Numbered from the stretch's first letter, positions 41,518-50,416 are shown. The stretch: DNA of 64,000 bases from Paractinoplanes tereljensis (GCF_016862435.1 NZ_BOMY01000064.1:124001-188000); one strand, 5' to 3'. Program-made: numbers and translations. Notes: generated from the sequence alone by a model not told the origin.

Positions 41518-42719
41518 GATCGTTCTTCCTCCACCACGACCGAAGCCGCGTCGTCATCCCCGCCAAGATCAAGGCGGTCCTCGGGCAAGTCAAATCTGCC
41601 CGCCGGGTTGTCCCCCAAGTCGGACACAATCGCACCGGATGTGCCCTCCCCAGCAACTGCCGAACCGTCGCCGCCGACCTCGTCCTCGTCCTCGTCGTCT
41701 TCTTCGTCCTCGTCGAGGTCGTCCCAGTCGCCGTCGGAGCCTGAGAGGTCCACCTCATCGAACTCCGTGTCCGATTCGTCGCCCGGGAGTGGCTCGGCCG
41801 CCGTGTCCAGCTCGGGTTTGCTGCCCTCGTAGTCGTCGATGTCCAGCTCGGCGTCGGAGGCCTCGCCGCCGACCCAGCGCACGGTCAGCTCGTCGAGGGA
41901 GACCGGCTGCTCGAACTCGATCAGGCCCTCGCGGTAGAGCTCCAGCAGCGCCAGGAACCGCGCCACCACCTCGAGGGTGTTCTCGCAGTCGGCGATCAGC
42001 AGCGTGAACGTCGCGCTGCCGGCCCGGCGCAACCGGTCGCGCAGCAGCTGGGCGTGCTCGCGCACGCTGACCCGGGCCTGGTGGATGTGGGCGATCGAGA
42101 CCAGCGGCGGCCCGGGCTTGGGGGTGAACTGCTTGAGCGCCAGCTTGAACAGCCGCTCCACCCCGATGCCGAGCACCAGGTCGGGCAGCGCCTCGGCGTA
42201 ACGCGGCTCCATCGACACGGCCCGCGGGTAGCGCTTGCCCCCCGTACCCTCCAGTTCGGAAATGAAGGCCGCGGCCTCTTTGAAGGCCTTGTATTGCAGC
42301 AGCCGGGAGAAGAGCAGGTCGCGGGCTTCGAGCAGGGCGAGGTCTTCCTCGTCCTCGACCTCGGCGGCGGGCAGCAGCCGGGCCGCCTTCAGGTCGAGCA
42401 GGGTGGCCGCGACCAGCAGGAACTCGCTGGTCTCGTCGAGGTCCCAGTCGTCGCCCATCGCCCGGATGTAGGCGATGAAGTCGTCGGTGACGGTGTGCAG
42501 CGCGACCTCGGTGACGTCGAGCTTGTGCTTGCCGATCAGCTGCAGCAACAGGTCGAACGGCCCGGTGAAATTGACGAGCCGCACAGTGAATTTGCCCGAA
42601 TCCTCCGCAGGGATCTCGGGTGCGTCGGGGGCGACGGGCTCTTCAGGCACCTGCTGACCGTAGACCACCGGTACGACAACCTGTTCCGGGCTCACATCGG
42701 CACAACGCATCAAGATCAC
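41514..42719 (-). CDS. scpA: Segregation and condensation protein A with acidic C-terminus
   Basis: This 401-aa kleisin subunit bridges SMC heads. The conserved body spans about 43-300: FTGPFDLLLQLIGKHKLDV, then LLVAATLLDLKAARLLP, and the C-terminal winged helix with FLALLELYREGLIEFEQ. The last 90 residues are Asp/Glu-rich low-complexity sequence (DDLDEDEEDDEDEDE), complementing the acidic N-terminus of ScpB in the next gene. The start is uncertain: GTG 42719, or ATG 42710 nine bases in; no clear ribosome site decides. Confidence 0.94.
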   Translation of the reverse strand: MILMRCADVSPEQVVVPVVYGQQVPEEPVAPDAPEIPAEDSGKFTVRLVNFTGPFDLLLQLIGKHKLDVTEVALHTVTDDFIAYIRAMGDDWDLDETSEFLLVAATLLDLKAARLLPAAEVEDEEDLALLEARDLLFSRLLQYKAFKEAAAFISELEGTGGKRYPRAVSMEPRYAEALPDLVLGIGVERLFKLALKQFTPKPGPPLVSIAHIHQARVSVREHAQLLRDRLRRAGSATFTLLIADCENTLEVVARFLALLELYREGLIEFEQPVSLDELTVRWVGGEASDAELDIDDYEGSKPELDTAAEPLPGDESDTEFDEVDLSGSDGDWDDLDEDEEDDEDEDEVGGDGSAVAGEGTSGAIVSDLGDNPAGRFDLPEDRLDLGGDDDAASVVVEEERS

Positions 42720-42734
42720 AAGGGTGACGGAGGG

Positions 42735-43403
42735 TCAGCCCCAGATGCGGATGAAGACCAGGCCCAAGGCGTTGAGGATGCGCAGCAGGAACGGGTAGCC
42801 GAACGGGAAGAAGCAGCAGATCAGCAGGATCAGGACGCCGACGTTCTTCTCCTCGAACCACAGCCGCATCCACTGGATGCTGGGGCCGGGCCGGCGCAGC
42901 GCGTTGTAGAGGACGCCGAAGCCGTCGAGCGGCGGGATCGGGATGATCGCGAGCAGGCCGAAGGAGAGCAGGCCGACGCCGAGCGACAGCAGCACGGTCT
43001 CGGCGTACGGCAGCGAGATGCCGAGCAGCACGTCGGCCGGGCCCATCACGCCGAGGAAATTGTCCGGGTAGACCACCGAGTACACCGCGATCAGGACCTC
43101 GCCGAGAACGATGCAGCTCAGCGGCCCGGCGGCGAACACCGCGGCGGCCCGGCCGCGGCCCCGGTAGCGCGGGATGTCGTCGACCGAGAGCATCTTGCCC
43201 CAGCCCATGCCACCCAGGGCGGCGGCGACCGCGCCGAACGGGTCGATGTCCTCCCGGGGCCGGAACCCGATGCTCTCCTTACGGTCGGCCAGGCCCAGAC
43301 TGCGGGCGGTCAGCCGGATAGCGGCCGCGCGCACGACCAACCCGAGGAGGAAGGAGACCAGTAGGGCGGCAAAAGCCACCGGAGTGCCGAGGGCGAAGAG
43401 CAC
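42735..43403 (-). CDS. Site-2 protease-like membrane protein lacking HExxH
   Basis: This is a 222-aa protein with five or six membrane helices. Its location between parA and scpA is where many actinobacteria encode an M50 site-2 protease, and the late motif PIPPLDGFGVLYNAL is the family's conserved second site. The first metal motif, HExxH, expected in helix 1, is replaced by VRAAAIR, so zinc binding and catalysis should be lost. It may act as a membrane scaffold. It starts at GTG 43403, 3 bp after the parA stop. Confidence 0.75.
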   Translation of the reverse strand: MLFALGTPVAFAALLVSFLLGLVVRAAAIRLTARSLGLADRKESIGFRPREDIDPFGAVAAALGGMGWGKMLSVDDIPRYRGRGRAAAVFAAGPLSCIVLGEVLIAVYSVVYPDNFLGVMGPADVLLGISLPYAETVLLSLGVGLLSFGLLAIIPIPPLDGFGVLYNALRRPGPSIQWMRLWFEEKNVGVLILLICCFFPFGYPFLLRILNALGLVFIRIWG

Positions 43404-43406
43404 GGA

Positions 43407-44339
43407 TCAGCTGCGTTCGACCTGGGCGGCGATGACCTCACGGGCCAGCTGCCGGTAGTTGCGGGCACCGGACGAGGCCGGGTCGAGCGAGGTGATCGGC
43501 GCGCCGGCCACGGTGGACTCGGGGAACTTGACCGTCTTGGTGATGACGGTCTGGTAGACCTTGTCGCCGAACGCCTCGACCACGCGCTGCAGCACCTGGC
43601 GGCAGTGGGTGGTGCGGGAGTCGTACATGGTGGCGAGGATGCCTTCGAGTTCGAGGTCGAAGTTGAGGCGCTCGCGCACCTTGTCGATGGTGTCGAGCAG
43701 CAGTGCCACCCCGCGAAGCGAGAAGAACTCGCACTCGAGCGGGACGAGCACGCCGTGCGCGATGGTCAGCGCGTTGATCGCCAGCAGGCCCAGCGAGGGC
43801 TGGCAGTCGATCAGGATGAAGTCGTATTCCTTGCGGACCGACCGCAGCGCCCGGGCCAGCGCCATCTCGCGCGCGACCTCGTTGACCAGCTGAATCTCGG
43901 CGGCCGACAGGTCGATGTTGGCGGGCAGCAGGTGCAGGCCGGCCACATCGGTCTTGATGATGACGTCTTCAGTCGCGACGTCGTCCTGCATGAGCAGGTT
44001 GTAGATGCTCAGGTCGAGGTTGTGCGGGTTGACCCCGAGGCCGACCGAGCAGGCACCCTGCGGGTCGAAGTCGACGAGGAGGACCTTCCGCCCGTACTCC
44101 GCGAGGGCCGCGCCCAGGTTGATGGTGGTCGTGGTCTTGCCGACGCCACCCTTCTGGTTGGCCAGGGCGATGATCCGCGCGGGGCCGTGCCGGTCGGTCG
44201 GCATCGGCTCGGGGATCGGGCGGCGCATGGTGTACGCGGTGGGGTCGGCCGGGCCGAGATCGGCGCCGAGGTCCAGGGAGTTCTGCTGATCGCGCAGCGC
44301 GGAGGTCCAGGCCTCAGCCCGTGAACCGTTGTCCGACAT
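43407..44339 (-). CDS. ParA/Soj-type chromosome-partition ATPase
   Basis: This is a 310-aa MinD/ParA ATPase. An N-terminal extension (about 1-52) precedes the deviant Walker A motif ANQKGGVGKTTTTINLG. The next segments are LLVDFDPQGACSVGLG, the switch segment FILIDCQPSLG, and VPLECEFFSLRG. No parB follows, and the gene is first in the operon with S2P-like, scpA, scpB and rluB, the conserved ParA-ScpAB neighbourhood distinct from the chromosomal parAB near oriC. It probably helps condensin loading or segregation. Confidence 0.93.
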   Translation of the reverse strand: MSDNGSRAEAWTSALRDQQNSLDLGADLGPADPTAYTMRRPIPEPMPTDRHGPARIIALANQKGGVGKTTTTINLGAALAEYGRKVLLVDFDPQGACSVGLGVNPHNLDLSIYNLLMQDDVATEDVIIKTDVAGLHLLPANIDLSAAEIQLVNEVAREMALARALRSVRKEYDFILIDCQPSLGLLAINALTIAHGVLVPLECEFFSLRGVALLLDTIDKVRERLNFDLELEGILATMYDSRTTHCRQVLQRVVEAFGDKVYQTVITKTVKFPESTVAGAPITSLDPASSGARNYRQLAREVIAAQVERS

Positions 44340-44460
44340 ACGCCTTTAGCCCCCTCCCGACTCGCGGCTCACCGCCGGAGCCGTGGCCCGACTGTACGCC
44401 ACACGCGCCGCCCGAACGGGGCGCCTCTCCGGCGTGTCGCCATCTATGGGTGCGCAGCGT

Positions 44461-45363
44461 CTAACGAGCGCGCGGGTGTGCGGTCGCGTACACCTCGCGG
44501 AGTCGATCCACCGTGACCAGCGTGTACACCTGCGTCGTGGTCACCGAGGCGTGCCCGAGCAGCTCCTGGACGACGCGCACGTCGGCGCCTCCATCGAGGA
44601 GATGGGTGGCATAGGAATGGCGCAACGTGTGCGGGCTCACCGCGTGCGGTCCCTCGACCGGGAGACCGACCGCCTGGGCCGCCCGGTGCAGGATCGTCCA
44701 GGCGCTCTGCCTCGACAGCCGACCGCCGCGCGCGTTCAGGAAGACGGCCGGGGTGCCCGTACCGTTGGCCACGAGCGCCGGTCTCGCCCGTACCAAATAG
44801 GTGGACAACGCAGCCTTCGCGTAATCACCCACCGGGACCAACCGCGTGCGCCCGCCCTTGCCGTGCAGGATCGCGGCGGCCTCGTCGCCGAGATCGAGAT
44901 CGTCGATCGCCGCCCCCACGGCTTCGGAGATCCGCGCGCCGGTGCCGTAGAGGAATTCCAGCAGCGCCCGGTCCCGCATGCCCAGCGGGGTGTCGTCGTT
45001 GACCGCGAGCAGCCGGGTGACCTGGTCGACGTCGAGCGCCTTGGGCAGCCGCTTCGGCGGCGACGGCGGTTTGACCTCGGCCGCCACGTCCACCGCGACC
45101 AGGCCTTCGCGGGCCGCGAAGCGGTGCAGGCCGCGGACCGCGCTGATCGCCCGGGCCGCGCTCGCCGCCGCCAGGCCCTCCTCGCGCAGGGTGGCGAGGT
45201 GATCGGTCACGTCGGCGGCGCGCACGGCCGCAAGATCGTCGGTGGACAGGAACGCGGCATATCGGTCCAGGTCGCGCCGGTAGGACGCGAGGGTGTTGCT
45301 CGACAGTCCCCGCTCGACGGCGAGGTGGTCCAGCCAGGTGTCGATGGCCCGCTGAACGCTCAG
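44461..45363 (-). CDS. xerD: Site-specific tyrosine recombinase XerD, with apparent CTG start
   Basis: This is a recombinase of about 300 aa that resolves chromosome dimers. The SAM-like N-terminal domain (IDTWLDHLAVERGLSSNTL.SYRRDL) begins immediately after CTG 45363. There is no ATG, GTG or TTG in frame for the whole domain until GTG 45225, which would remove it. GAGGTG lies five bases before the CTG, which overlaps the ald stop (CTGA). The catalytic residues are Arg in GTGARISEAVG, Lys in HGKGGRTR, HTLRHSYATH, LGHASVTTTQVY (Tyr nucleophile). The likely translation start is therefore non-canonical and coupled to ald. Confidence 0.88.
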   Translation of the reverse strand: MSVQRAIDTWLDHLAVERGLSSNTLASYRRDLDRYAAFLSTDDLAAVRAADVTDHLATLREEGLAAASAARAISAVRGLHRFAAREGLVAVDVAAEVKPPSPPKRLPKALDVDQVTRLLAVNDDTPLGMRDRALLEFLYGTGARISEAVGAAIDDLDLGDEAAAILHGKGGRTRLVPVGDYAKAALSTYLVRARPALVANGTGTPAVFLNARGGRLSRQSAWTILHRAAQAVGLPVEGPHAVSPHTLRHSYATHLLDGGADVRVVQELLGHASVTTTQVYTLVTVDRLREVYATAHPRAR

Positions 45364-46475
45364 CTGAGCACCTCGGATGTCGGCAGGGTTCGCATGCCGT
45401 GCGCCTCCGCAACCGGACCGTAGGTGACGTTGCCGTCGAAGGTGTTCAGGCCCAGGGCCAGCGCGGGGTCGGCCCGCAGGGCCTGCCGCCAGCCGAGGTT
45501 GGCCAGCTCCAGAGCGTACGGGAGGGTGACGTTGGTCAGCGCGTAGGTGCTGGTGTGCGGGACCGCCCCGGGCATGTTGGCCACGCAGTAGAACATCGAC
45601 TGATGCACCGGGTAGACCGGGTCGGCGTGCGTGGTCGGCCGCGAGTCCTCGAAGCAGCCGCCCTGGTCGATCGCGATGTCGACGAGCACGCTGCCCGGTT
45701 TCATCCGGCTGACCAGCTCATTGGAGATCAGGTTCGGCGCCTTCGCGCCGGGGACCAGCACGGCGCCGATCACCAGGTCGGCGTCGACGACGGCCTTCTC
45801 GATCTCGTACGCGTTGGAGGCGATCGTCTGCAGGTGCCCGCGGTAGTCGGCGTCGGCGGCCCGCAGCCGGGCGATGTTGCGGTCGAGCACGAGCACCTCG
45901 GCCTGCATGCCGAGCGCGATGGCGGCCGCGTTCATCCCGGAGACGCCGGCCCCGATCACCACCACCTTGGCGGCATAGACCCCGGGGACCCCACCCATGA
46001 GTACGCCGCGACCGCCGCCCGACCGCATCAGGTGGTACGAGCCGACCTGCGGGGCGAGCCGGCCGGCGACCTCGGACATCGGGGCGAGCAGCGGCAGCGA
46101 CCGGTCGGGCAGCTCGACGGTCTCGTAAGCGATGCCGGTGACCTTGCGGTCGACAAGCGCGTCGGTGCACTCCTTGGAGGCGGCCAGGTGCAGGTAGGTG
46201 AAGAGCACCTGACCGGGTCGCATGCGCGGGTATTCCTCGGCGATCGGCTCCTTGACCTTGAGAATCAGGTCACCCGTCTGCCAGACATCCTCAGCTCCGG
46301 GCAGAATGGTCGCACCGGCCGATTGATAGTCACTGTCCGTGATCGAGGAGCCGTCCCCGGCGCCGGCCTGGACGTAGACCTCGTGCCCCGATCGGGCGAA
46401 TTCATAGACACCCGCAGGCGTGATCGCCGTACGGAATTCATTGTTCTTGATCTCGGTGGGAATGCCGACCTTCAC
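45360..46475 (-). CDS. ald: Alanine dehydrogenase
   Basis: This 371-aa NAD-dependent enzyme converts L-alanine to pyruvate and ammonia and back. GTG 46475 (VKVGIPTEIKNNEFRTAITPAG) is the start by family alignment. The catalytic residues lie in EIKNNEFR, VKVKEP-type Lys (LILKVKEPIAEEY) and the His in YLHLAA. The Rossmann motif is VVVIGAGVSGMNAAAIALGM. The segment DIAIDQGGCFE is diagnostic. The stop codon overlaps the xerD start. It is a standard-length, intact gene. The upstream gap to the methyltransferase is 141 bp. Confidence 0.96.
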   Translation of the reverse strand: MKVGIPTEIKNNEFRTAITPAGVYEFARSGHEVYVQAGAGDGSSITDSDYQSAGATILPGAEDVWQTGDLILKVKEPIAEEYPRMRPGQVLFTYLHLAASKECTDALVDRKVTGIAYETVELPDRSLPLLAPMSEVAGRLAPQVGSYHLMRSGGGRGVLMGGVPGVYAAKVVVIGAGVSGMNAAAIALGMQAEVLVLDRNIARLRAADADYRGHLQTIASNAYEIEKAVVDADLVIGAVLVPGAKAPNLISNELVSRMKPGSVLVDIAIDQGGCFEDSRPTTHADPVYPVHQSMFYCVANMPGAVPHTSTYALTNVTLPYALELANLGWRQALRADPALALGLNTFDGNVTYGPVAEAHGMRTLPTSEVLS

Positions 46476-46616
46476 GACCCGGATCCGCCCTTCTCGACGC
46501 TGAGTGAGCTGTAGCCGAAGATTACCCCGCACCACCCCCAGCAAACGACCGTTTCGTCCGGTTTGAAGATCGAACTGTATCGAGGTACGAAATAGACGGT
46601 GCGGTAAGTTCGCCGC

Positions 46617-47408
46617 ATGCCCCCGGTTGACCTCAACACCTCGGTGCCGCACTCGGCCCGCATCTACGACTACCTGCTCGGCGGCAAGGACAACTTCGAG
46701 GCCGACCGCCAGGCCGCGGCCGCCATCGTCGAGAGCTCACCGAGCCTGCCGATCTCCATGCGGGCCAACCGGCAGTACATGGCCCGGGTGGCCCATTACC
46801 TGGCCGCCGAGCGGGGCATCCGCCAGTTCCTGGACATCGGCACCGGCCTGCCCACCTCGCCGAACCTGCACGAGGTGGTCCAGAAGGTCGACCCGACCAC
46901 GAAGATCGTCTACGTCGACAACGACCCGATCGTCCTGGTCCACGCGCGGGCCCTGCTGACCTCGGCCCCCGAGGGCGCGACCGCCTATCTCGACGCCGAC
47001 CTGCGCAACGTCGAGCAGATCCTGTCCTCGCCCGAGGTGAAGCTGAACATCGACCCGACCAGGCCGGTGTCGATCAGCCTGATCGCGGTGCTGCAGTTCA
47101 TCACCGACGAGAACGAGGCCCACCAGATCCTGGACGGCCTGCTGGCCCCGTTCCCGGCCGGCAGCACGCTGTCCATCTCCACGGTGACCGCGCACAATCC
47201 GCAGGCGGTGGCGGCCGCGGCCTCCTACCGGGCCCGCGGCATCCCGGCCAAGGAGCGCACCGACGCCGAGGTGACCGACCTGTTCCGCGGCCTGGACCTG
47301 CTCGACCCGGGCGTGGTCCTGGTAAACCGCTGGCGCCCCGACACCGACCCGGTCGACGACGCCCACGTCCAGATGTCCGGCGGCGTCGCCGTCAAGAACG
47401 CGGCGTAA
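46617..47408 (+). CDS. SAM-dependent methyltransferase, PF04672 (DUF574) family
   Basis: This is a 263-aa member of an actinomycete-specific methyltransferase family. The family start DLNTSVPHSARIYDYLLGGKDNFEADR is clear, SAM motif I is FLDIGTGLPTSPNLHEV, and motif II is KIVYVDNDPIVLVHARALL. The C-terminal core includes SISLIAVLQFI and the final strand. Substrates are unknown for most members. It starts at ATG 46617. A truncated relative lies beyond the NACHT gene, suggesting that this was once a tandem pair. Confidence 0.93.
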   Translation: MPPVDLNTSVPHSARIYDYLLGGKDNFEADRQAAAAIVESSPSLPISMRANRQYMARVAHYLAAERGIRQFLDIGTGLPTSPNLHEVVQKVDPTTKIVYVDNDPIVLVHARALLTSAPEGATAYLDADLRNVEQILSSPEVKLNIDPTRPVSISLIAVLQFITDENEAHQILDGLLAPFPAGSTLSISTVTAHNPQAVAAAASYRARGIPAKERTDAEVTDLFRGLDLLDPGVVLVNRWRPDTDPVDDAHVQMSGGVAVKNAA

Positions 47409-47428
47409 TCCCACGGGATACTTGTGAG

Positions 47429-49510
47429 GTGAACCGGCAACGACGTCCCTGGCGGAAGCCGCGGGTCGTCGTGCTCGTTGTCGGCATTGTCGTGAGCACC
47501 GGGCTGGGCGTGTTCCTGCTCCGCGAGGGCCGGGAGAACGCCGATCAGTGGTCGAGCATCTTCGGGTTCTTCCTCAACATCGCATCGTTCCTGCTCACCA
47601 TCTACACCATGGTCGGCATCAGGCGCGGGCTCGCCACCGACCAGGTCCGGCCGGACGCCGACTACTTGGAAAACCTGGCGACGATGGTGTCCGAGGGCTA
47701 TACGGCCGAGTCCTCGCTCCGGCGGCTGCAGGATCCCGATCTGCTGCCCGTGGACTGGGCGCCTGCCGACCGCGACCTGATGGACCATCCCACCAACATC
47801 TGGCCCGGTTCCAACGGCCACTCACCGCACCTGCGGCCCACGACGTCGATTCTGGAGACATACCTGCAGGTCCCGACCGGGCGGCTGGTCGTGCTCGGCC
47901 GGCCGGGCGCGGGTAAGACCGTCGCCGCACTGACCTTCGCCACCGAATCCCTGGCCGTCCGGCTCGCAGGCGAGCCGGTTCCGGTGGTCCTGTCGCTCAG
48001 CACCTGGGACCCGGAGAGCCAAGACTTCCGGGACTGGATCTGCGGCCGCCTGACGGAGCTCGACCCTCGGCTCTCCGAACTGGATCGCGATGGTGTCCCC
48101 TGGGCACGGCGGCTCGTCGACCGGCGCGGCATCCTCCCGGTCCTCGACGGCCTGGACGAACTGCCAACCCGGCTCAAGGCCGGTGTGCTGCGAACTCTCA
48201 ACGCCGTCCTGGATCGGGACGAACACATCGTCCTCACCAGCCGCACCCCACAGTATCGCGCCGGAGTGCAGGCGGGCGACGTGCTCACCGGCGCGGCGGT
48301 GATCGAGCTGCAGCCTCTGCGACCCGATACCCTGGCCGATTACCTTCCGCGGACAACCAAGCAGGGTCGCACGGCGAGCGCCGGCACGAAGTGGGCTCCC
48401 GTGCTGGATAACCTGCGCGACCGGCCGGACAGCCCGAGCAGCCGCAGCCTCGCCGAGGTGCTGTCGACGCCGCTCATGGTGTGGCTCGCGCGAGTCCAGT
48501 ACAGCGACACCGAGGCCGACCCGGCCCGGCTGCTGCACCGGGAGTTCCGCGAGCCGCGGGCGTTGAGGTTGCACCTGCTCGACGGGCTCGTGGCGGCGGC
48601 CTATGCCGACCCCGGCCGGCACCGCCGGCTCAGGGTTTCCGCCGCGAGTGCCGAACAGTGGCTGGCCGACCTGGCCGCGCTCCTTGATCGACGAGGCAGC
48701 CACAATCTGCGCTGGTGGGAGATGCCGGACATCCTCGCGGGGCGGGCCGTGCGGGTGGTGCTGGCGGCCACGACGGCGGTGCTGGCCACCGTGGCGGCAA
48801 CCGTCGTGCTCGGTCTTCGTAACGGTCTCGAGCGCGGCCTGCTCCTCGGCGCCCTCTTCGGCCTCATCGCCGGCGCCGCCATCTGGTTCATTCCCTGGTT
48901 GCATCGGCGGCCGGCGCCGGCGGCCGTCGGTTCGGTGCGGTCCACACGCAGCATCCGGCAGGTCAACGGCATCTTGGTCGTCGCGCTCATCCCCGTCGCC
49001 GCCATCAGCCTCAGCTGGCTACGGGTGGTGGACAGGGCAGACAACATGGCCTCGGTTGTCGCGATGCTGATATCCGTTCTGGCCGCAGTCGTCGCCGTGC
49101 CCGCCCCACCTGAGCGTGCCGTCGATCCGTTTCGGCTGCTGCGGGCCGACAAGGCCTCGGCCATTGCCCAGGGGTGCCTGATCGGCATGGCCGCCGGAAT
49201 ACTTGCCGGGGCCGGGGCCTGGACCGTCTTCCCCACCGGGGTCGCGCTCGGCGTCGGGGCGGTACTTGCCATTTCCGCAGGGCTCGTCTGGGCGATTGTT
49301 GGTTCGGCTTGGGGACGGTTCCTGGTGGCCCAGGTGTCCTGGTGGGCCACCGGGCGCCTGCCGCTCGGCCTCATGGCGTTCCTGGCCGACGCGCACCAGC
49401 GGGGAATCCTCCGCCAGGTCGGCGCCGCCTACCAGTTCCGGCACGAGTCACTGCAGACGCATCTCGCCACCCGTCAACTTCCACAAAGGACACAGGCTTC
49501 GCCCCTATGA
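47429..49510 (+). CDS. Membrane-associated NACHT-type NTPase
   Basis: This is a 693-aa protein. Two N-terminal membrane helices (about 12-31 and 43-63) are followed by a NACHT NTPase. Walker A is LGRPGAGKT (K163), Walker B is ILPVLDGLDELP (about 235-246), and the sensor segment is HIVLTSRTPQY. From about 440 to 650 there are four to six further membrane helices (for example VVLAATTAVLATVAATVVLGL). The C-terminus ends with RHESLQTHLA, typical of NACHT proteins of this actinomycete type. The role is unknown. It starts at GTG 47429 and is inserted between the intact and truncated methyltransferases. Confidence 0.85.
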   Translation: MNRQRRPWRKPRVVVLVVGIVVSTGLGVFLLREGRENADQWSSIFGFFLNIASFLLTIYTMVGIRRGLATDQVRPDADYLENLATMVSEGYTAESSLRRLQDPDLLPVDWAPADRDLMDHPTNIWPGSNGHSPHLRPTTSILETYLQVPTGRLVVLGRPGAGKTVAALTFATESLAVRLAGEPVPVVLSLSTWDPESQDFRDWICGRLTELDPRLSELDRDGVPWARRLVDRRGILPVLDGLDELPTRLKAGVLRTLNAVLDRDEHIVLTSRTPQYRAGVQAGDVLTGAAVIELQPLRPDTLADYLPRTTKQGRTASAGTKWAPVLDNLRDRPDSPSSRSLAEVLSTPLMVWLARVQYSDTEADPARLLHREFREPRALRLHLLDGLVAAAYADPGRHRRLRVSAASAEQWLADLAALLDRRGSHNLRWWEMPDILAGRAVRVVLAATTAVLATVAATVVLGLRNGLERGLLLGALFGLIAGAAIWFIPWLHRRPAPAAVGSVRSTRSIRQVNGILVVALIPVAAISLSWLRVVDRADNMASVVAMLISVLAAVVAVPAPPERAVDPFRLLRADKASAIAQGCLIGMAAGILAGAGAWTVFPTGVALGVGAVLAISAGLVWAIVGSAWGRFLVAQVSWWATGRLPLGLMAFLADAHQRGILRQVGAAYQFRHESLQTHLATRQLPQRTQASPL

Positions 49511-49519
49511 TCCTGGGGC

Positions 49520-50062
49520 ATGACGACCGCCGTGCCAGAGGGCATCAACCCCGACGTCAAGGTCGTCTACGTCGACCTCGACCCGGTCGTGTGCATCCAC
49601 GGCCGGGCGCTGCTGGCCTCCGACCAGGTCGCGATCGTGCAGGGGGACGTCCGCAAGCCGTACGAAATCCTGGCCGACCCGGCCGTGCAGCGGCTGATCG
49701 ATCCGGGCGCGCCGGTCGGCATCCTGATGATGTTCCTGCTGCACCTGATCGCCGACAGCGACACACCGCAGGACATGGTGGCCGGCTACCGCAAGGCCGC
49801 CGCCCCCGGCAGCGTCCTGGCGATCTCGCACGCGGCCAACGACGCCCGCCCGGAGTACGTGGGCCGCATCTCCGCGATCTACCAGCGGGCCAACACCCCG
49901 TTCACGCCGCGCAGCCGGGCGGACATCAACGCCTTCTTCGGCGACTGGCCGCTCGACGGCCCGGGCCTGGTCAACATGTGGCCCTACGCCGAGGTCCCGG
50001 CCGACGTCGACGCCGACCTGGCCCAGTTGGGTTACTCGTCGGTCGCGGTCAAGCCGGCCTGA
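49520..50062 (+). CDS. N-terminally truncated PF04672-type methyltransferase
   Basis: This 180-aa protein corresponds to the second half of the family. It begins with a VKVVYVDLDPVVCIHGRALL block aligned to motif II of the intact copy at 46617 and runs through LMMFLLHLIADSDTP and the final strand. It lacks the about 90 residues that hold motif I (GTG) and the N-terminal helices, so it cannot bind SAM on its own. A start at ATG 49520 exists, and the frame is open. It may be a decaying gene or a subunit. It is not identical to the upstream copy; the lost 5' end lies at the 3' boundary of the NACHT gene. Confidence 0.8.
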   Translation: MTTAVPEGINPDVKVVYVDLDPVVCIHGRALLASDQVAIVQGDVRKPYEILADPAVQRLIDPGAPVGILMMFLLHLIADSDTPQDMVAGYRKAAAPGSVLAISHAANDARPEYVGRISAIYQRANTPFTPRSRADINAFFGDWPLDGPGLVNMWPYAEVPADVDADLAQLGYSSVAVKPA

Positions 50063-50063
50063 G

Positions 50064-50315
50064 TCATTCCACCAGCCAGCGCCCCGACTGATCGCGCCAG
50101 CCCTTGGCCAGCCGGCTGCTGGGAAACGGCCCGACCTGCCGCCGGGGCGGCAGCGTCGAATCGAGTTCGACCATGTAGGACGGCATGTTCTCGCGCTGCT
50201 CGACCGCGGCGATCCGCCCGTAATGCTGAAAATTCAAAATATAGGGATCCCGGTCGTACGGCGGCAGCACAGTCACCAGGTCGCCAACCTTGAATCCCTC
50301 ACTACGCCCAGCCAC
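50064..50315 (-). CDS. Small conserved hypothetical protein (83 aa)
   Basis: This short soluble protein begins at GTG 50315. It contains FKVGDLVTVLPPYDRDPYI, then YGRIAAVEQRENMPSYMVELD, which looks like a small SH3-like barrel of strands, and ends with WRDQSGRWLV. I recognise no named family. A perfect 7-bp inverted repeat, CCTACAGACTGTAGG (50315-50329), lies right at its start and may be an operator for autoregulation. Confidence 0.6.
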   Translation of the reverse strand: MAGRSEGFKVGDLVTVLPPYDRDPYILNFQHYGRIAAVEQRENMPSYMVELDSTLPPRRQVGPFPSSRLAKGWRDQSGRWLVE

Positions 50316-50378
50316 CTACAGACTGTAGGCCTACACCAGCGACCAGGTGAAGCAGCCGTTCGGGCGTCCCCCCTCGGC

Positions 50379-50409
50379 TTGACCTCAACGAAGGTTGAGG
50401 TTGCAGAGT
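50379..50409 (+). promoter_or_regulatory. SoxR/MerR-type promoter with 18-bp dyad and 19-bp spacer
   Basis: The -35 hexamer TTGACC (50379-50384) and the -10 hexamer CAGAGT (50404-50409) are separated by 19 bp, the long spacer of MerR-family activated promoters. The dyad CCTCAACGAAGGTTGAGG (50383-50400) lies between them, with the same 7-4-7 geometry as SoxR boxes. The activator gene is not nearby. Confidence 0.65.
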
Positions 50410-50416
50410 GGTCTCC

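Noticed and set aside
44340..44460. A parS site near parA
   Set aside because: No palindrome resembling TTTCACGTGAAA was seen, and this parA has no parB partner.
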